Program-made: the position numbers and the translations under genes
Shown: positions 49,295 to 60,324 of the stretch, one piece after another
How the letters are laid out: the number at the start of each line of letters is the position of its first letter
Position numbering within the stretch: the first letter of the stretch is position 1
Origin: Endotrypanum monterogeii
Lineage: Eukaryota; Euglenozoa; Kinetoplastea; Trypanosomatida; Trypanosomatidae
Direction: 5' to 3'
DNA length: 64,000 nt
Assembly: GCA_000333855.2 (NCBI GenBank)
Contig: CM007340.1
Span: 184,261-248,260 of the forward strand
The notes under the pieces: generated by a model
Seen by the model: only the letters and a program-made list of their open reading frames with translations
The model's database searches: none
Told to the model about the DNA's origin: nothing

Positions 49295-52200
49295 TATTAT
49301 ATATGTATATGCGCCAAACACTCATCACATAAAACATATTTAGTTTCAATTGTTTTATGCCGTGATCTCTCCTCCCCCTTTTTTTTTCCTTTTTTCTTTC
49401 CACCTTTTATTTTTACAGCCAGGTGTGTCTGTGTTTCTGTTCGCGCGTTCTCTTCTCCGTCCTAGCCACCGCCGCTTCCGCCCCCCCCCTCTCAACCCCC
49501 TCAACCCCCCGTGTTTGGTAACTTCTCCCTTTCCCTCGCTCCCCACCCCTCCCCCCTATCGGCGGACGTCTTTTTCTCCTTCTTCTTATTGGGCGTGCGA
49601 GTGCTGCTTCCATTTGTGCTCGCGTGTGCCGTCTGACGTGTGCTGCGGACCAGTGTTGTTCTCTCCTCGTCTTCAATCTCCATCAGTTAGGAAGACACAA
49701 CACACACACACACAGGAACAAGGGGGAAAATATACTAAGTGAGAGAACAACAACAACAAGAAACAAACAAACAAAAAAAAGAGACAGAGACAGAGCATTG
49801 GGAAAGTGAGCTAGTCCCGAAAAGGTAAGGAAACTGCTTAACCCCATCTCGCCTCGTCGCAGCCTTCCCTTTCCAGCCTCTTTCTCGCCTTTTCTGTTTT
49901 TTTTTTTTCATCTCTCAACTCTCTGTATTACCTAACACATACAAAATAAATAAAAAAAACATACCCGAAAAAAAAAAAGAATCTTTAGAAAGCAAAGCGT
50001 AAGTGGTGTGTGTGCGTGCGTGTGTGTGTGCGTGCGTGCGTACGTCAAGGAACATATAAGATTGGCGTCTATCTAGGAAAGATCATCTTAACGGTTGCTC
50101 ACGCAAACAGAGGAACATATACGTGGACGTGCTTTCCATACATACGCACACACACACACACACACCACACCACCGCCTGTAGGCTTGGAGCAACGACACC
50201 CCCCCCCCCAAAAAAAAAAAACGGACAACGTGTGAAAAAAGGGGGTACTGAAAGGCACAAAAGGAGCAAGGGCAGTTTGCGAGTGCACTCAGCACGCCCT
50301 GATTCGATTTTTTTTTTTTTTGCTGGCTTGGTATCCATCACTTCGTTGTGTCCCCCCCCTCCTCCTCTCCATCCCCCCTCCCCAACCTATCTCTTTTTTT
50401 TTTTTTTGACTACTCCTCTTTCTGGGGCTCGGTGGCCTTCGCGCGTTGTGTCTACAGTCTTTTTGCGGTGTTTATTTTTACTTTTTTTTTCTGTCTTTTC
50501 AGTATCTTAGTGCTTGTAGAGAGGGGGGACTGCCCGCTGTGTTATTGGCCTTTCGTTGGTCTCAGCTCTGCTCTTCCCACACTCACACACACACACAAAA
50601 TCTTTACCTCTTCCCCAGGGGGCCCCCCCTTCCCCCCTGCCATCCTCACCTCCCCTCTCCCCCTTTTTTTTTCCTTCCTCCCCGCTCCTGCTGATTTCCA
50701 CCACTCCGTCGTCGTCCCTTACTTCTACACGCTTTCCCCTCAGTTTTTTTTATTTTGTTTTCCCTTTCCGGAGGGGCTGTCCTCGTCTGCCTTGGCCTGT
50801 GAGCCTCTCTTGTTCGTCCATTTGACACACTATCCCCACCCTCTTTCTTTCTCCCCTCCCCTCCCCCCCCCCATTCCTCCTCTCCTATTGGTGGGACAGG
50901 CGCACATCTACAGAAGGCCTGCATCTGCCCCTCTTTCCCCCCCCCCCTCCACTTTCTTCTCTTCCCAGACCCTTTTTGATCATCCTTTTTTTGGTTCGTT
51001 TTTTCTTTTTTTTTTTCGTGTGTGCCTGTGTGCGTGTGTGTGTGCTCTGGGTTTGGTCTGCGTCGTTGTTGTCCATCTGTTCGTCTGGGCTCCTCCGCAT
51101 ATATCTGCCTCACCCAAGGCCTCACTAACTCACACATTTTTCTGTACACTCCCCTCGATCTTTAAAGCAAGACAGACGCACACACAAGAAAAAAAAAACA
51201 CATATCTACCAGGGAAAATATACTAGAATCAAGTTATCTTGATTCGTGTGTTCCCTTTCCGTGCGTGGGGTCTTATTTTGAAAAAAAATATTCTGCGTGT
51301 GTGTGTGTGTTTGTGCGTGTGTGTGTGTGTGTGCGTGTGTGTGTGTGTGTGCGTGCGCTCGTTTTTGTGCATGTGTGTATTTTATTCCACATCACTCCCC
51401 GCGTTTCTTTCTCCCCTCACCGCATCTTGCTCTTTTTGACCGTCATTTTTTCAACGCATCGGGCCGACCCTCGGTGCAGCTCTACGCGTTCTTTCCCCTC
51501 CTCCCCCTCCGAGCGCGCGTGTGTGTTGTACTGTCGTCGTTGCTTGTTTTTTTTTTTTATTTTTGTGTGTGTGTGTGTGTGTATTGTTTTATCTTTTTTT
51601 AACCGCTCTCTCTTCTCTAACGCCCTCTCGCTTCTCCTACTCTCCTGAACTGATAGTTGGTCAAACATAGGTAAAGGAGGAAAAGAAAAAAACCCTCTTC
51701 CCGCTTTTTTTTGTGCAGCATCTCACGCCCACGAGGAGTAGGGTTGAGAAGACAAACTGGGCGGGTACAGAGAACGCGAGATTGAGCGAGAGTCGCAGCG
51801 AGTACACCCGACAACGACGACGACGACCACCACCACCACTACAACTACCTCCTTTCTCCTTCTACACCCCTCTCCTACCAAAAAAAAAAAAAGAAGACAC
51901 GGAGTTGAAAAAAAAGGAAAAGAAATCGCCGTGTCCTGTAAACATTTCGTTGTTATCTTTCCCCTTGTCTTTTTTATTGTTGTTGCTCTCTTAGTTGTTT
52001 AGTTAATTTTATTTCTTTTTTTTTGGTGTGTGTAGACTGTGCTTTTCTAGCTCGTGCTCGGCGAGACGCGAGAAACAGAGAGAGAAGGCTGCGCGCTCTC
52101 CACCTCCTCCGCTCTCCAATTTTTTGTTGCTTTTGTCGTTTGTTTCAAAGACGTCGGTGTTGCTCTCTCCCTCTCTCCGGTCTCATCTTTCAGTTCTCAT

Positions 52201-53527
52201 TTTCTTGTTTTGTTTATCATCTCTTATTTCCACATCACTCTTGTTTTTTTTTCTTTTTTCCCTCGGGTTCCGCCCACTTCCCCGTGTGTATCTTTTTCTT
52301 CTGTAGGCGTTTCTCTGTGTGTGAGAGAGAGTCTCCCTCTGGGTGCGTGCGTGTCTGCGTCAGTGTGTGTGTGTGTGTGTGACTAAACTAAGGTTTCTCA
52401 CTTGTTTCTCTTCTCTAATCATTTTTAGCTTCCGCTCCATCCTCTTCACTTTTTTTTCCCTCTCATCTCTGCTGTGGCCATCGAGGCGGCAGCACGGTCA
52501 GTGATAGGATTCAAATAGAGAAAAGCACCACCCAGCACCACCCACTACTCCCTCCCCCTCCCCCCCCCCACTGAAGAAGACGTGAGAACTCATTAACTAA
52601 GCAAACGATATTGGAACGCTTGTTCCTGTGTCGGTGTTTCTGTGTTTTCTCTCGAAATGAGAAGTGGCGGTACGGAGGGGCGTTGAAGACGGACAAGAAA
52701 ACAACCAACACAACAGAAGAGGAGTTCTAGAGATCCACAGAAACACAGAGAGAGAGAGGAAGGAAGAGATTGTCATCAGAATAGACGAAGAAAGAAGGAA
52801 AAGGAATCCCACAAATACACACAGAAACTTACATAACATCGACAATCACGACAACGTCGAGAAAAAAGAGAGAGTTTCGTTTTTTTTTGTAGCTGATTGT
52901 GTGTGTGTGTGTGTGTTTTGTGAACCTATCTCGCATCTCTGTTTTCTGTTCATCTCATCTCATCTCTCTTTTTCTGGGAGTGGAGGTGTTCATGTTTTGA
53001 TCGCTTTACGTGGCTCGAATCGGTCTTGTCGCTTTGTGTGTGCCTGTCTGAGTGCGTGTTGCATCTGCAAGACGTAACGGCAGGTCTTCGAGCGATTTTT
53101 CATTTTTTTTTTTGGTTTTGCTACCTTCCCCAACACTCACACATTTGTTTTTTCTATTTTCCCCCTAGTTGTTGATCGGATATTTGTTTTTTTTTGTTTT
53201 GTCGTTTGTTTTTAGAACCCCGCTGCTCATTTCTCCCCAACATCTCTTTTTTCGCCCCAATCTGCGCCTCGAGAGGAAGACTCCTTTCCACTGATCAAGT
53301 CACCTCGATTGGCGCTCGTCACAGCCGTTACGCAGTATTGGCAAAGGTGCTGCAGGGCCCCATAATCCTCGGTGCACTTGTAACGACACACTTAAGGGTA
53401 TACCTAAGGGATCAAGGGTGTGCGTAACATTAATAATTTTAAAAAAGAGAAAAGCGGCGTAGGACTCACAAACGTACAAAGGAGTGTGAGAGAAGCGAAG
53501 GAAAGGACAAGGGGGAAAAAGAGGGAA
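48206..53527 (+). other. 5.3 kb gene-free, pyrimidine-rich region
   Basis: I see no convincing gene on either strand. Open frames here are Pro/Ser/Phe or Lys/Arg/Glu-rich translations of C/T-rich DNA. Contents: (GA)n at about 48219-48248, (CA)n-(TA)n at 49243-49288 and a small A/T inverted repeat after it, T- and C-runs, (CA)n near 50148-50164, (GT)n near 51295-51352, a long C/T-rich block at about 50340-51020, and further T-rich stretches. The final part holds the next gene's splice acceptor. It may contain a long 3' UTR of the Hikeshi-like gene and alternative acceptors, or non-coding RNAs that cannot be seen by eye. Confidence 0.6.
53184..53215 (+). promoter_or_regulatory. Candidate trans-splice acceptor of the Q-rich gene
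   Basis: A T/G-rich tract at 53184-53213 with long T-runs ends in TTTTTAG, with AG at 53214-53215, 313 bases before the ATG at 53528. Other pyrimidine-AG sites exist upstream, so several acceptors may be used. Confidence 0.5.
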
Positions 53528-56500
53528 ATGGGCGGCTATCCCTCTCACGATGCGCCGAACTTTCTGTTCGCGACGGCGGCGCAGAATGCCGGCGACGGCG
53601 GCACGACTGAGGTGTGCCTCGTCCCTCTGCTGCGCCGCTACTTCAACGACTCCAACAAACGACTGAAGGATGCAGTGGCGCAGCTCTACTTTAAAGGACC
53701 ACCCAACACAACCGCAATCGCCATGCAAGCACTGCAGAACAATATCTCCTCGCATTGTGCCTCAGCTGACCTCTCGGCGCATGCTTCCATACACAGTGTT
53801 GGCAATCTGTCGAGTACCATTATCCCACCCGGCGCCGCGCCGTCGCCGGCGCATGCTCTTAACGCGTCGATGTCTGGCTGTGCAAGCAGTGACCCCAGCA
53901 GCGAGACGACTCGGAGAGCTGTCAACGCGTACAAATCCATGGACCAACTGTTGAGTGAGATTGAGGCATCTTTTCTCACCACAACTCGTGCGCTGTATGA
54001 CTCGGTAGGGGAGGCCAACGCCAAAGTCCAGGAGAAGCGCGCCTCATCCATCAAGACCGCTGAGAAAGGAAAGAACCAGAAATCCGCTCCATCGGCATGC
54101 GGAGCTGCGAAGGAAGACCCCGTGGCCCCCCGTGGCGTCGGCAATTCCAGTCGCCCATCGGTTCCGTCGCAGCAGTCGACATCGCCGTCTGCGCCCCCTG
54201 TGTTGCGCCCAGTGCCGTGCGCCGTATGCGTCATCGAGCCAGATACTTCAGGTCGCCGAGGCTCCTCTAGCCAGCCACACGCCAATAGTCCAAGCGGCAT
54301 CCAGAACAACGCGCTCAATGCGCTGAGCGTGCCGGCCCCGACAGCAGGTCCTAACGGGTTGCAGCTTCCCAACTACAGCAGCGTCGGCGCCCCGTCTACT
54401 CCGGAGTGGATTACGCTGCAAGGTCGTCGTCTGCGCTGCGTGGGGTACCTCTCGTGTTTTTCAAAACCGCGACCCGTCGAAAGCGAACCTAAAGATATGT
54501 TCGGCTCGGAGTCGCGGCCCCCTCTGCATGTGCTGCGCATTAATGACTGCGGCTCCAAGGGGCTGGATGTGGCGCTGGACCTAGTCTTTGAGGATGAGGT
54601 CAAGTACACGCATCTGCTGGAGCCCGTCGTCTTCTTGGCCAGCATTATGTTCCGCTCTCAGTACCTGACGAGCAGCATGCTGCAGCGTCCCGTCCACTCG
54701 CCGGAGGTGGAAAACGCGTACTATGCCCACCTGCAGCTCCTCAATGTTCACATGCGGCTCACAAAGGACCAAGTTCATCAGCTGAAGGTGCTACAGGAAC
54801 AGTTGCCCCTCATAGACTTCGTGGAGGAGATGGGTCTAAGCGAGAGGCACCCCACACCAGGCCCCGGTGGTGAGACAGCATCGTGTGGTGGCGGCGCAGC
54901 ATCTCTAGACGCAACACTGAGCGTCGGCGAGACGTTGCCAGAGATTATACAGCCCTTGGCATCCGACGGTGAAGCCCCAACGAAAGCCGAGAGCGCCACC
55001 TCCAACCCTACTGGCGTCAGCGACTCCAGCGAGGTGGCAAAGTTGCGTCAAAGCATCCGCGACGACGACGACGCAGAGAAGGAGGAGCATCTTGATGATG
55101 ACGACGGGGAGAAGAACGGGGCCCCGCAATTGCCCACCGAGGAGCTGCCTACGGACAAGGCGGCAAAAAAGACGGAGGAAGGCGAAAATGAAGAGGGGGA
55201 GACGGCTGAGTCTGCGCGCAACACAACGGTGGAGTGGGACAAGGATGTGAAACCCAACGCCTCCCTCTCAACGTCAAGCCGTCGCACACGCCGTAGTCGG
55301 CGCCGACAACGCAAGCAGAAGACGGCAGAACCGCAAGACGAAATCTATCGCAAGACACACTGCACCATGCCCAGCGTTTCCCTGTACGAGTTGAGCTCTG
55401 GCGAGCGCGGGCTGGAGGCTATTTTTGACGGCGCACTGCTCGCCCGCATGATGAAGCTCATCGCTGAAACAGCTGCGTATGAGACCGTCAAGAACTCGTT
55501 CGTCCGGTGCGACATGGGTCCACTCATGAAGGAGCGCCGTCATCTCAATCAGAGTCGCCGTGAGGCCCTGCAGGAGGAGGGCAGTGTGGAGCGCGAGGAA
55601 GAGCGAGTGATGGGCAGTACCCTGGTCGCCGCAGCGGTGCGCACCTGGGTGAAGGAGGGTCTGGCAGCGGAGGAAGAGAAGCAGAAGAGGGGGGAAGCAG
55701 CAGCAGAGCTGCCTCAAGCCGCTGCAGCCGCGGCGAGCGTGGCCCAAAACAACATGCCGACGCTGCTGCCCCCCCAGTTGCCGCAGATGATGCATGCCAC
55801 AGCCATGATGCATCCCAACGTGGTGCAGGGCAACGTGTCAAGCATGATGGCCGGGACTGCGGCTCCTCCCGGTATGGTGAACCCGATCATCGCTGCACAG
55901 GCGGCAGCGATGGGGCAAAATGCATCCATGATGCGCATGGGCGTCGTATCTTCCGGTCAACCACCACCGGCAGCAGCCCCGGCTCAGGGCGCCCCAGCAG
56001 GTGCTCCATTATTCATGTATGTTCCCGGTTTCGGGTACGTGCCGGTGCCTAGTAATTCTCGAGTCATGACGGCACCAGCTCCACAGACACAGGCGGCACA
56101 CCCTACTTACGTGATCAACCCAGCGACAGGTCAGCCAATGATGCTGGCCACCCCAACCCCGCCGGCGGGCTCTACCAACGCCTCTGCAGTCCCTCAGCAG
56201 CAGCAGCAGATGATGGCTTTCCCGTCTGTAATGCAAATGTACAATGCGCCACAGCAACAGCAGCAGCAACAACAGCAGCAGGTGATGGCGTCGGCGCCAT
56301 GTTTTGCTCCTCAAGGGGCACCGCAGGCACTGCCGCAGCAGCCGCAGCAGCAGGCGTATCAGTACATGATGAGTCCCAATGGGCAACTGCTGATGGTACC
56401 AGTGTTATCGACTCCGACGCCAGCGCCGCCGCCGCAGCAACAACAGCAACAACAACAGTACATGATGGCTGCCATGCCACCTCAGCAGGCCCATCAAATG

Positions 56501-57475
56501 CAGTCGCACCAAGTGTACATGAACCCTTATATGCTACCTGGGATGATGAACCCGGCCGCCGCGCATCAGCAACACGCCCAACAACAAGCCCAACAACAAC
56601 ATCAGCAGGCCCAATACCACGCGCAACAACAACAACAGCAGGCCGATGGGCAAAAGGTGTATCAGCAATTAATTGATGCGCAGGAAGAGGCTCAACTGTT
56701 ACGCCAGCTCCAGCATCAGGCGCAGATGGCGCAGCAGGCTCCCCTCAACGAGCAGCAGCAGGCGCAACTGCTGAAGCAGGCCCAGATGGTGCTGCAGGCC
56801 CGGCGAAGCCAACAGGCTCAGTTACAGCAGCAGCAGCAACAGCAGGTCATACAGATGGCTCAGCAGCAACAGCAAGCTCAGCAACAAGCGCAGCATCAGG
56901 CACAACAACAGCAAGCAGCAGCAACCAACATGGCGGCCGGAGGCAGCTCACAAGTGCTCGCACGCAGTGCAACAGGCACACCGGTGAACACGCCACCTCA
57001 CCAAGGTAGCGCTGCTGCACCCTCAGCGGCGTACAATGCTGCGCCTGGATCTTCCATGCCGCCGCCTCCACACCCACACATGCAAGGCATTCATCACTCG
57101 AGCATGTATGCCCACCTCCAGCAGCAGTCCCCGTCCACTGGGAGCACGGTGGTCAACGAAGGCTCATCCACCGGGGCAGTGCCCAGCGTCCCAAGCATAA
57201 GCGGAATTTCGACCAGCGCTAACGCCGGCCCGGTGTCTGCCGGCACGATAGGTGATCACTCGGCCACCCTCGCAGCGGTAGACTTCCGTACCAAGCCAAA
57301 CCCGTATCACTTCGCTGCCATCAACGACGACGACGACGACGACGACCCCTCGGTTGATCTCGTGGCGGCAATGGGAAATATTCGCGGGCATAGCGACATG
57401 GACCACGACGACGACGACGACGACGGTGGTGGCGGTGGCGGTAGATTTTACGCCAATAGTCAGTTCTTTTTCTAG
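53528..57475 (+). CDS. Large Q/M/A-rich protein with prion-like region
   Basis: I do not recognise the family of this 1315-aa protein. The first ATG in the clearly coding part is at 53528; a GTG-initiated extension to 53420 looks like Lys/Arg-rich leader and is not preferred. Three zones are visible. Residues about 10-45 and 290-440 look folded (ITLQGRRLRCVGYLSCF, VFLASIMFRSQYLTSSMLQ), and a second ordered part lies at about 608-717. An acidic and Lys/Glu-rich linker covers about 500-590. Residues about 731-1165 are extremely rich in Gln, Met, Ala and Pro, with many pure Q runs of up to nine. The C-terminus has two Asp runs. Such composition is typical of proteins in RNA granules, but that role is a guess. 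CAG/CAA codons are mixed. Confidence 0.87.
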   Translation: MGGYPSHDAPNFLFATAAQNAGDGGTTEVCLVPLLRRYFNDSNKRLKDAVAQLYFKGPPNTTAIAMQALQNNISSHCASADLSAHASIHSVGNLSSTIIPPGAAPSPAHALNASMSGCASSDPSSETTRRAVNAYKSMDQLLSEIEASFLTTTRALYDSVGEANAKVQEKRASSIKTAEKGKNQKSAPSACGAAKEDPVAPRGVGNSSRPSVPSQQSTSPSAPPVLRPVPCAVCVIEPDTSGRRGSSSQPHANSPSGIQNNALNALSVPAPTAGPNGLQLPNYSSVGAPSTPEWITLQGRRLRCVGYLSCFSKPRPVESEPKDMFGSESRPPLHVLRINDCGSKGLDVALDLVFEDEVKYTHLLEPVVFLASIMFRSQYLTSSMLQRPVHSPEVENAYYAHLQLLNVHMRLTKDQVHQLKVLQEQLPLIDFVEEMGLSERHPTPGPGGETASCGGGAASLDATLSVGETLPEIIQPLASDGEAPTKAESATSNPTGVSDSSEVAKLRQSIRDDDDAEKEEHLDDDDGEKNGAPQLPTEELPTDKAAKKTEEGENEEGETAESARNTTVEWDKDVKPNASLSTSSRRTRRSRRRQRKQKTAEPQDEIYRKTHCTMPSVSLYELSSGERGLEAIFDGALLARMMKLIAETAAYETVKNSFVRCDMGPLMKERRHLNQSRREALQEEGSVEREEERVMGSTLVAAAVRTWVKEGLAAEEEKQKRGEAAAELPQAAAAAASVAQNNMPTLLPPQLPQMMHATAMMHPNVVQGNVSSMMAGTAAPPGMVNPIIAAQAAAMGQNASMMRMGVVSSGQPPPAAAPAQGAPAGAPLFMYVPGFGYVPVPSNSRVMTAPAPQTQAAHPTYVINPATGQPMMLATPTPPAGSTNASAVPQQQQQMMAFPSVMQMYNAPQQQQQQQQQQVMASAPCFAPQGAPQALPQQPQQQAYQYMMSPNGQLLMVPVLSTPTPAPPPQQQQQQQQYMMAAMPPQQAHQMQSHQVYMNPYMLPGMMNPAAAHQQHAQQQAQQQHQQAQYHAQQQQQQADGQKVYQQLIDAQEEAQLLRQLQHQAQMAQQAPLNEQQQAQLLKQAQMVLQARRSQQAQLQQQQQQQVIQMAQQQQQAQQQAQHQAQQQQAAATNMAAGGSSQVLARSATGTPVNTPPHQGSAAAPSAAYNAAPGSSMPPPPHPHMQGIHHSSMYAHLQQQSPSTGSTVVNEGSSTGAVPSVPSISGISTSANAGPVSAGTIGDHSATLAAVDFRTKPNPYHFAAINDDDDDDDPSVDLVAAMGNIRGHSDMDHDDDDDDGGGGGGRFYANSQFFF

Positions 57476-59796
57476 TAGGTGAGGAAGGAAGCGGCGGTTA
57501 CCAGAGGGAGGGGGAGCTGAAGGAAGCAGGGGGGGGGGGAGAGAGAACAACTACAACAAAACGGGGGAGGTCTCCGCTTGGGGAAGAGACTGTAGCGATG
57601 AAAACAACAAGTGAGTGAAATATCTCCACCCTGAAGAAGTTTATCTGCCTTTTTTTGTTTAATTTTTATTAGCCTTCTCCTCATTTCTCTCTTCTTTCTC
57701 TTTCCCCCACCCCTCTCTGCCTCAGTTACCAAAACACACACACAGACACACACATATATATATATATATATATAATGTTTGTATGTATTTAGAGAAAAAA
57801 TTAGGTTTTTTTTCTTCCTCGACTTCCCTCTTTGTATACCGATTATTTTTCTCTGCAGGATGGGGAGGAGGAGGGGGAGGGGAGATCCCATGCGGCGAAG
57901 GAGATGAAAAATCTATCGGCGCGAATAAAAATTAAATCGCATCCGGAAACAACAACATCAACCCTCCCCCCCCGATTTGCCTTCTCGAATACTATCGGCA
58001 AAAATGAGAGGCGAGCGAGGGGTACTTGATCGATTTTTTTAGTTTTTTTTTTCCCAACCCTTCGTGTGAAGAGAGAGACCCCATAACCCTTCAAAAGTAA
58101 AAAATATATATATGATGTTTTTGTTGCTTGCGGCAGCCGGGACACACTCCCTTTTTTTTTCTTACCTTCCATAAACGAATCGCCTCGATATGCACAGATC
58201 TGACGTCTTTTTTCCCCTGGCGAATCACAAGAGCAATGCAGTCGGGAGGCATATATATATATATATATATATATATACGTATATATGTATATGTCTAGGA
58301 GCGCGTGTCTTGGTTTTGTTGTTCTTTGCGCCAATTTAAACTCTTTGAGAGAGGGGAGAGACTGTGATATTTCTGAAGGGATTTTTTTTTTGCTTTTCTT
58401 CCTTCGCTTTTCATTTCGTTTTTTTTTCATCCCAAAAATCTCAAAATGTTCAAGCCTCCTCTTACCTCCCTCCCTCCTTGACACACCTCTCACGTAGACA
58501 GCAGCGGACTGCTGTGAAGGTTTTAGGTTTCCTTTGGCGTTCTCGTCTGTTTGCCGCGGGCGATTCTCTTTTTTTCTTTTACAACGCTTCTTTATATATA
58601 TATATATATATATATATATGTTTTTTATTTATTTTTATTGTGAATGTGTTCTACGACTCTCACTTAAATTATGTTCATCTCCCTCCCTCCCTCTCCCCAC
58701 ACCTTCGGCACCCCGAACGTCTTCATTTACCACCTTGACACCGCTAAAGGCGGGAAGGAGGGGGAAGAGGAGGCGGTGAGTGGTATGGCGCCCCGCATTG
58801 CCGCTGGCGCGTTTGAGGTCTGTTTTTTTGTTGTTGTTCTGGCTAGCCTATCCCCCTCTCTCCCTCCTTCGGACTCCTCCTTCGATCGTTCTTTTCTTTT
58901 TTTTCATGCTGGATTTTTTATTTAGGATTGGTACCCCCCCCCCCGCTAAAAAAAAAGAAAAGAAAACGTACTGCGATAACCCCGCAAGCGCGCTTGTTCG
59001 GCCCACCTACTCGTGTATACATGCATACTACGCTGTATTTTTATTCATATATGTGTGTGTAGCCTTGCTATCAGTGTCTGACCCCCCCCCCGCCCCGTCT
59101 CTTTCTCCCTGTCTCCTTCCCTTCTTCCTCACAGAGTGCTGTACGCTCCTTTTAAGTTTTTTTAAAACTACCCCCTCTTCCCATCTACTTTTTTTTTCAT
59201 ATATATATATATATATATGTGTGTGCGTGTGTGTGATTTATATTGTTGTTATTCACCGCCTTCTCATCCCCTTTCCTCGACCCCGTCTTGTCGACATGTC
59301 TGACGATACAAAATAGAAAGTGTCTTCTCCCCCATTTCTGGAATCTGTTTCTGTGAAGTTGGGGTGGAATTTGCGAGGCGACTGAGGTGTGAGCAGAGAG
59401 GAAGAAAGAGGTTGAGCTGATGCTAGTACACCGAAAGACACACAAAGTCTCGTTCCGTCACGTCTGTTTTTTTCCCCCCTTTTTTTGGGGGGGGGGGAAG
59501 GGGAGATTGAGAGCTATATATATGCCACGAGTCAGATGATTTTCTCTATCACAAAGGCTGCATTGATTGGCCGTTGATTGTTGCTGTCGCTTTTCCGTCA
59601 TCGTGTGCAAGCGATAAGTACATGAGGTGAGGACGATCACATTGGGGGAGGAAGTGTTTCCGCCATTCATCGGAATGTAGTCTGAGGGATGTAAGAAAAA
59701 AACAGAAACAACAAACAAAAGGTGCACAGAGTGGTCGTGCTGCAGCGCAGGAAGATGCGTAGATGAGGAGAGCAATATCACACACGCACAAAATGA
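57476..59796 (+). other. 2.3 kb gene-free region downstream of the Q-rich gene
   Basis: No gene is supported here. It contains a G-run (57531-57539), (CA)n-(TA)n at about 57735-57774, (TA)n at 58250-58275, 58592-58619 and 59199-59218, and C-, T- and G-runs near 58937, 59083 and 59486-59499. It is probably a long 3' UTR and spacer. Confidence 0.65.
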
Positions 59797-60324
59797 GAGG
59801 GACCACGTCGGGCAATGACAGGGACAGGTGGTTTGGGCAGAAGAGGCCGAGGTGGTAGAGGGTATCCACACACGGGTGTCGGTGTGTGAGTGGGGGTCCC
59901 ACCATGCGCTAGGGCGAGGATGTGGAGAGGCACCACAAGACCGAGCAGGTATGGCGGCTCCCCTTTGGCAGGCACACACTGCCGTGGAGAGGGAGAGTGC
60001 AGTGCCCCTTCCCGTGCAGACACACGGTCGGCCCCCCCCCCCCGCTCCCTCTGTGGCCTCAGAAACACACACATACACATACACATGCACACCTGTAACG
60101 TGTGCTGCAAAGCGGCTGCGGCGGGCGAGCGCGGCCGCTATGGTAAGCCGTTGGATTTGGGGAAGGACTCTACCTCCCACCCTTCCTGCTTCCGCCCCGT
60201 CTGTTATGTCGCAGCCGCAGGTCCTCGTCTCCACCATGCATCTCTACGGATAGGCAGAGAGAGACTGGGTGGATGCCTGGATCGCCTTCCCACCCCCTTC
60301 CCGGTTACGGAGTATGTCCGGTGG
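59797..60324. repeat. SIDER-like dispersed repeat, copy 2 (complete)
   Basis: This 528-bp copy matches 46477-47036 across its length, with shared start and end, and has no gap. Unrelated sequence flanks both copies, so the pair is a true dispersed repeat and not part of a larger duplication. It lies over 2.3 kb downstream of the Q-rich gene. No clear poly(A) or target duplication was found around it. Confidence 0.8.

Noticed and set aside
50348..51226. Long open frame of nearly 300 codons in the 48-53 kb region
   Set aside because: It translates a C/T-rich tract into Pro/Ser/Phe-rich low-complexity peptide, and similar frames exist in the neighbouring phases. No motif is present and composition matches the spacer.
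48206..53527. Transcription strand-switch region
   Set aside because: All genes on both sides are on the + strand, so no switch is visible in this window.
59458..60237. Minus-strand frame across repeat copy 2, also present in copy 1
   Set aside because: The shared frame comes from the dispersed repeat. It is broken in copy 1 and translates simple repeats (His-Thr runs), so there is no sign of protein selection.
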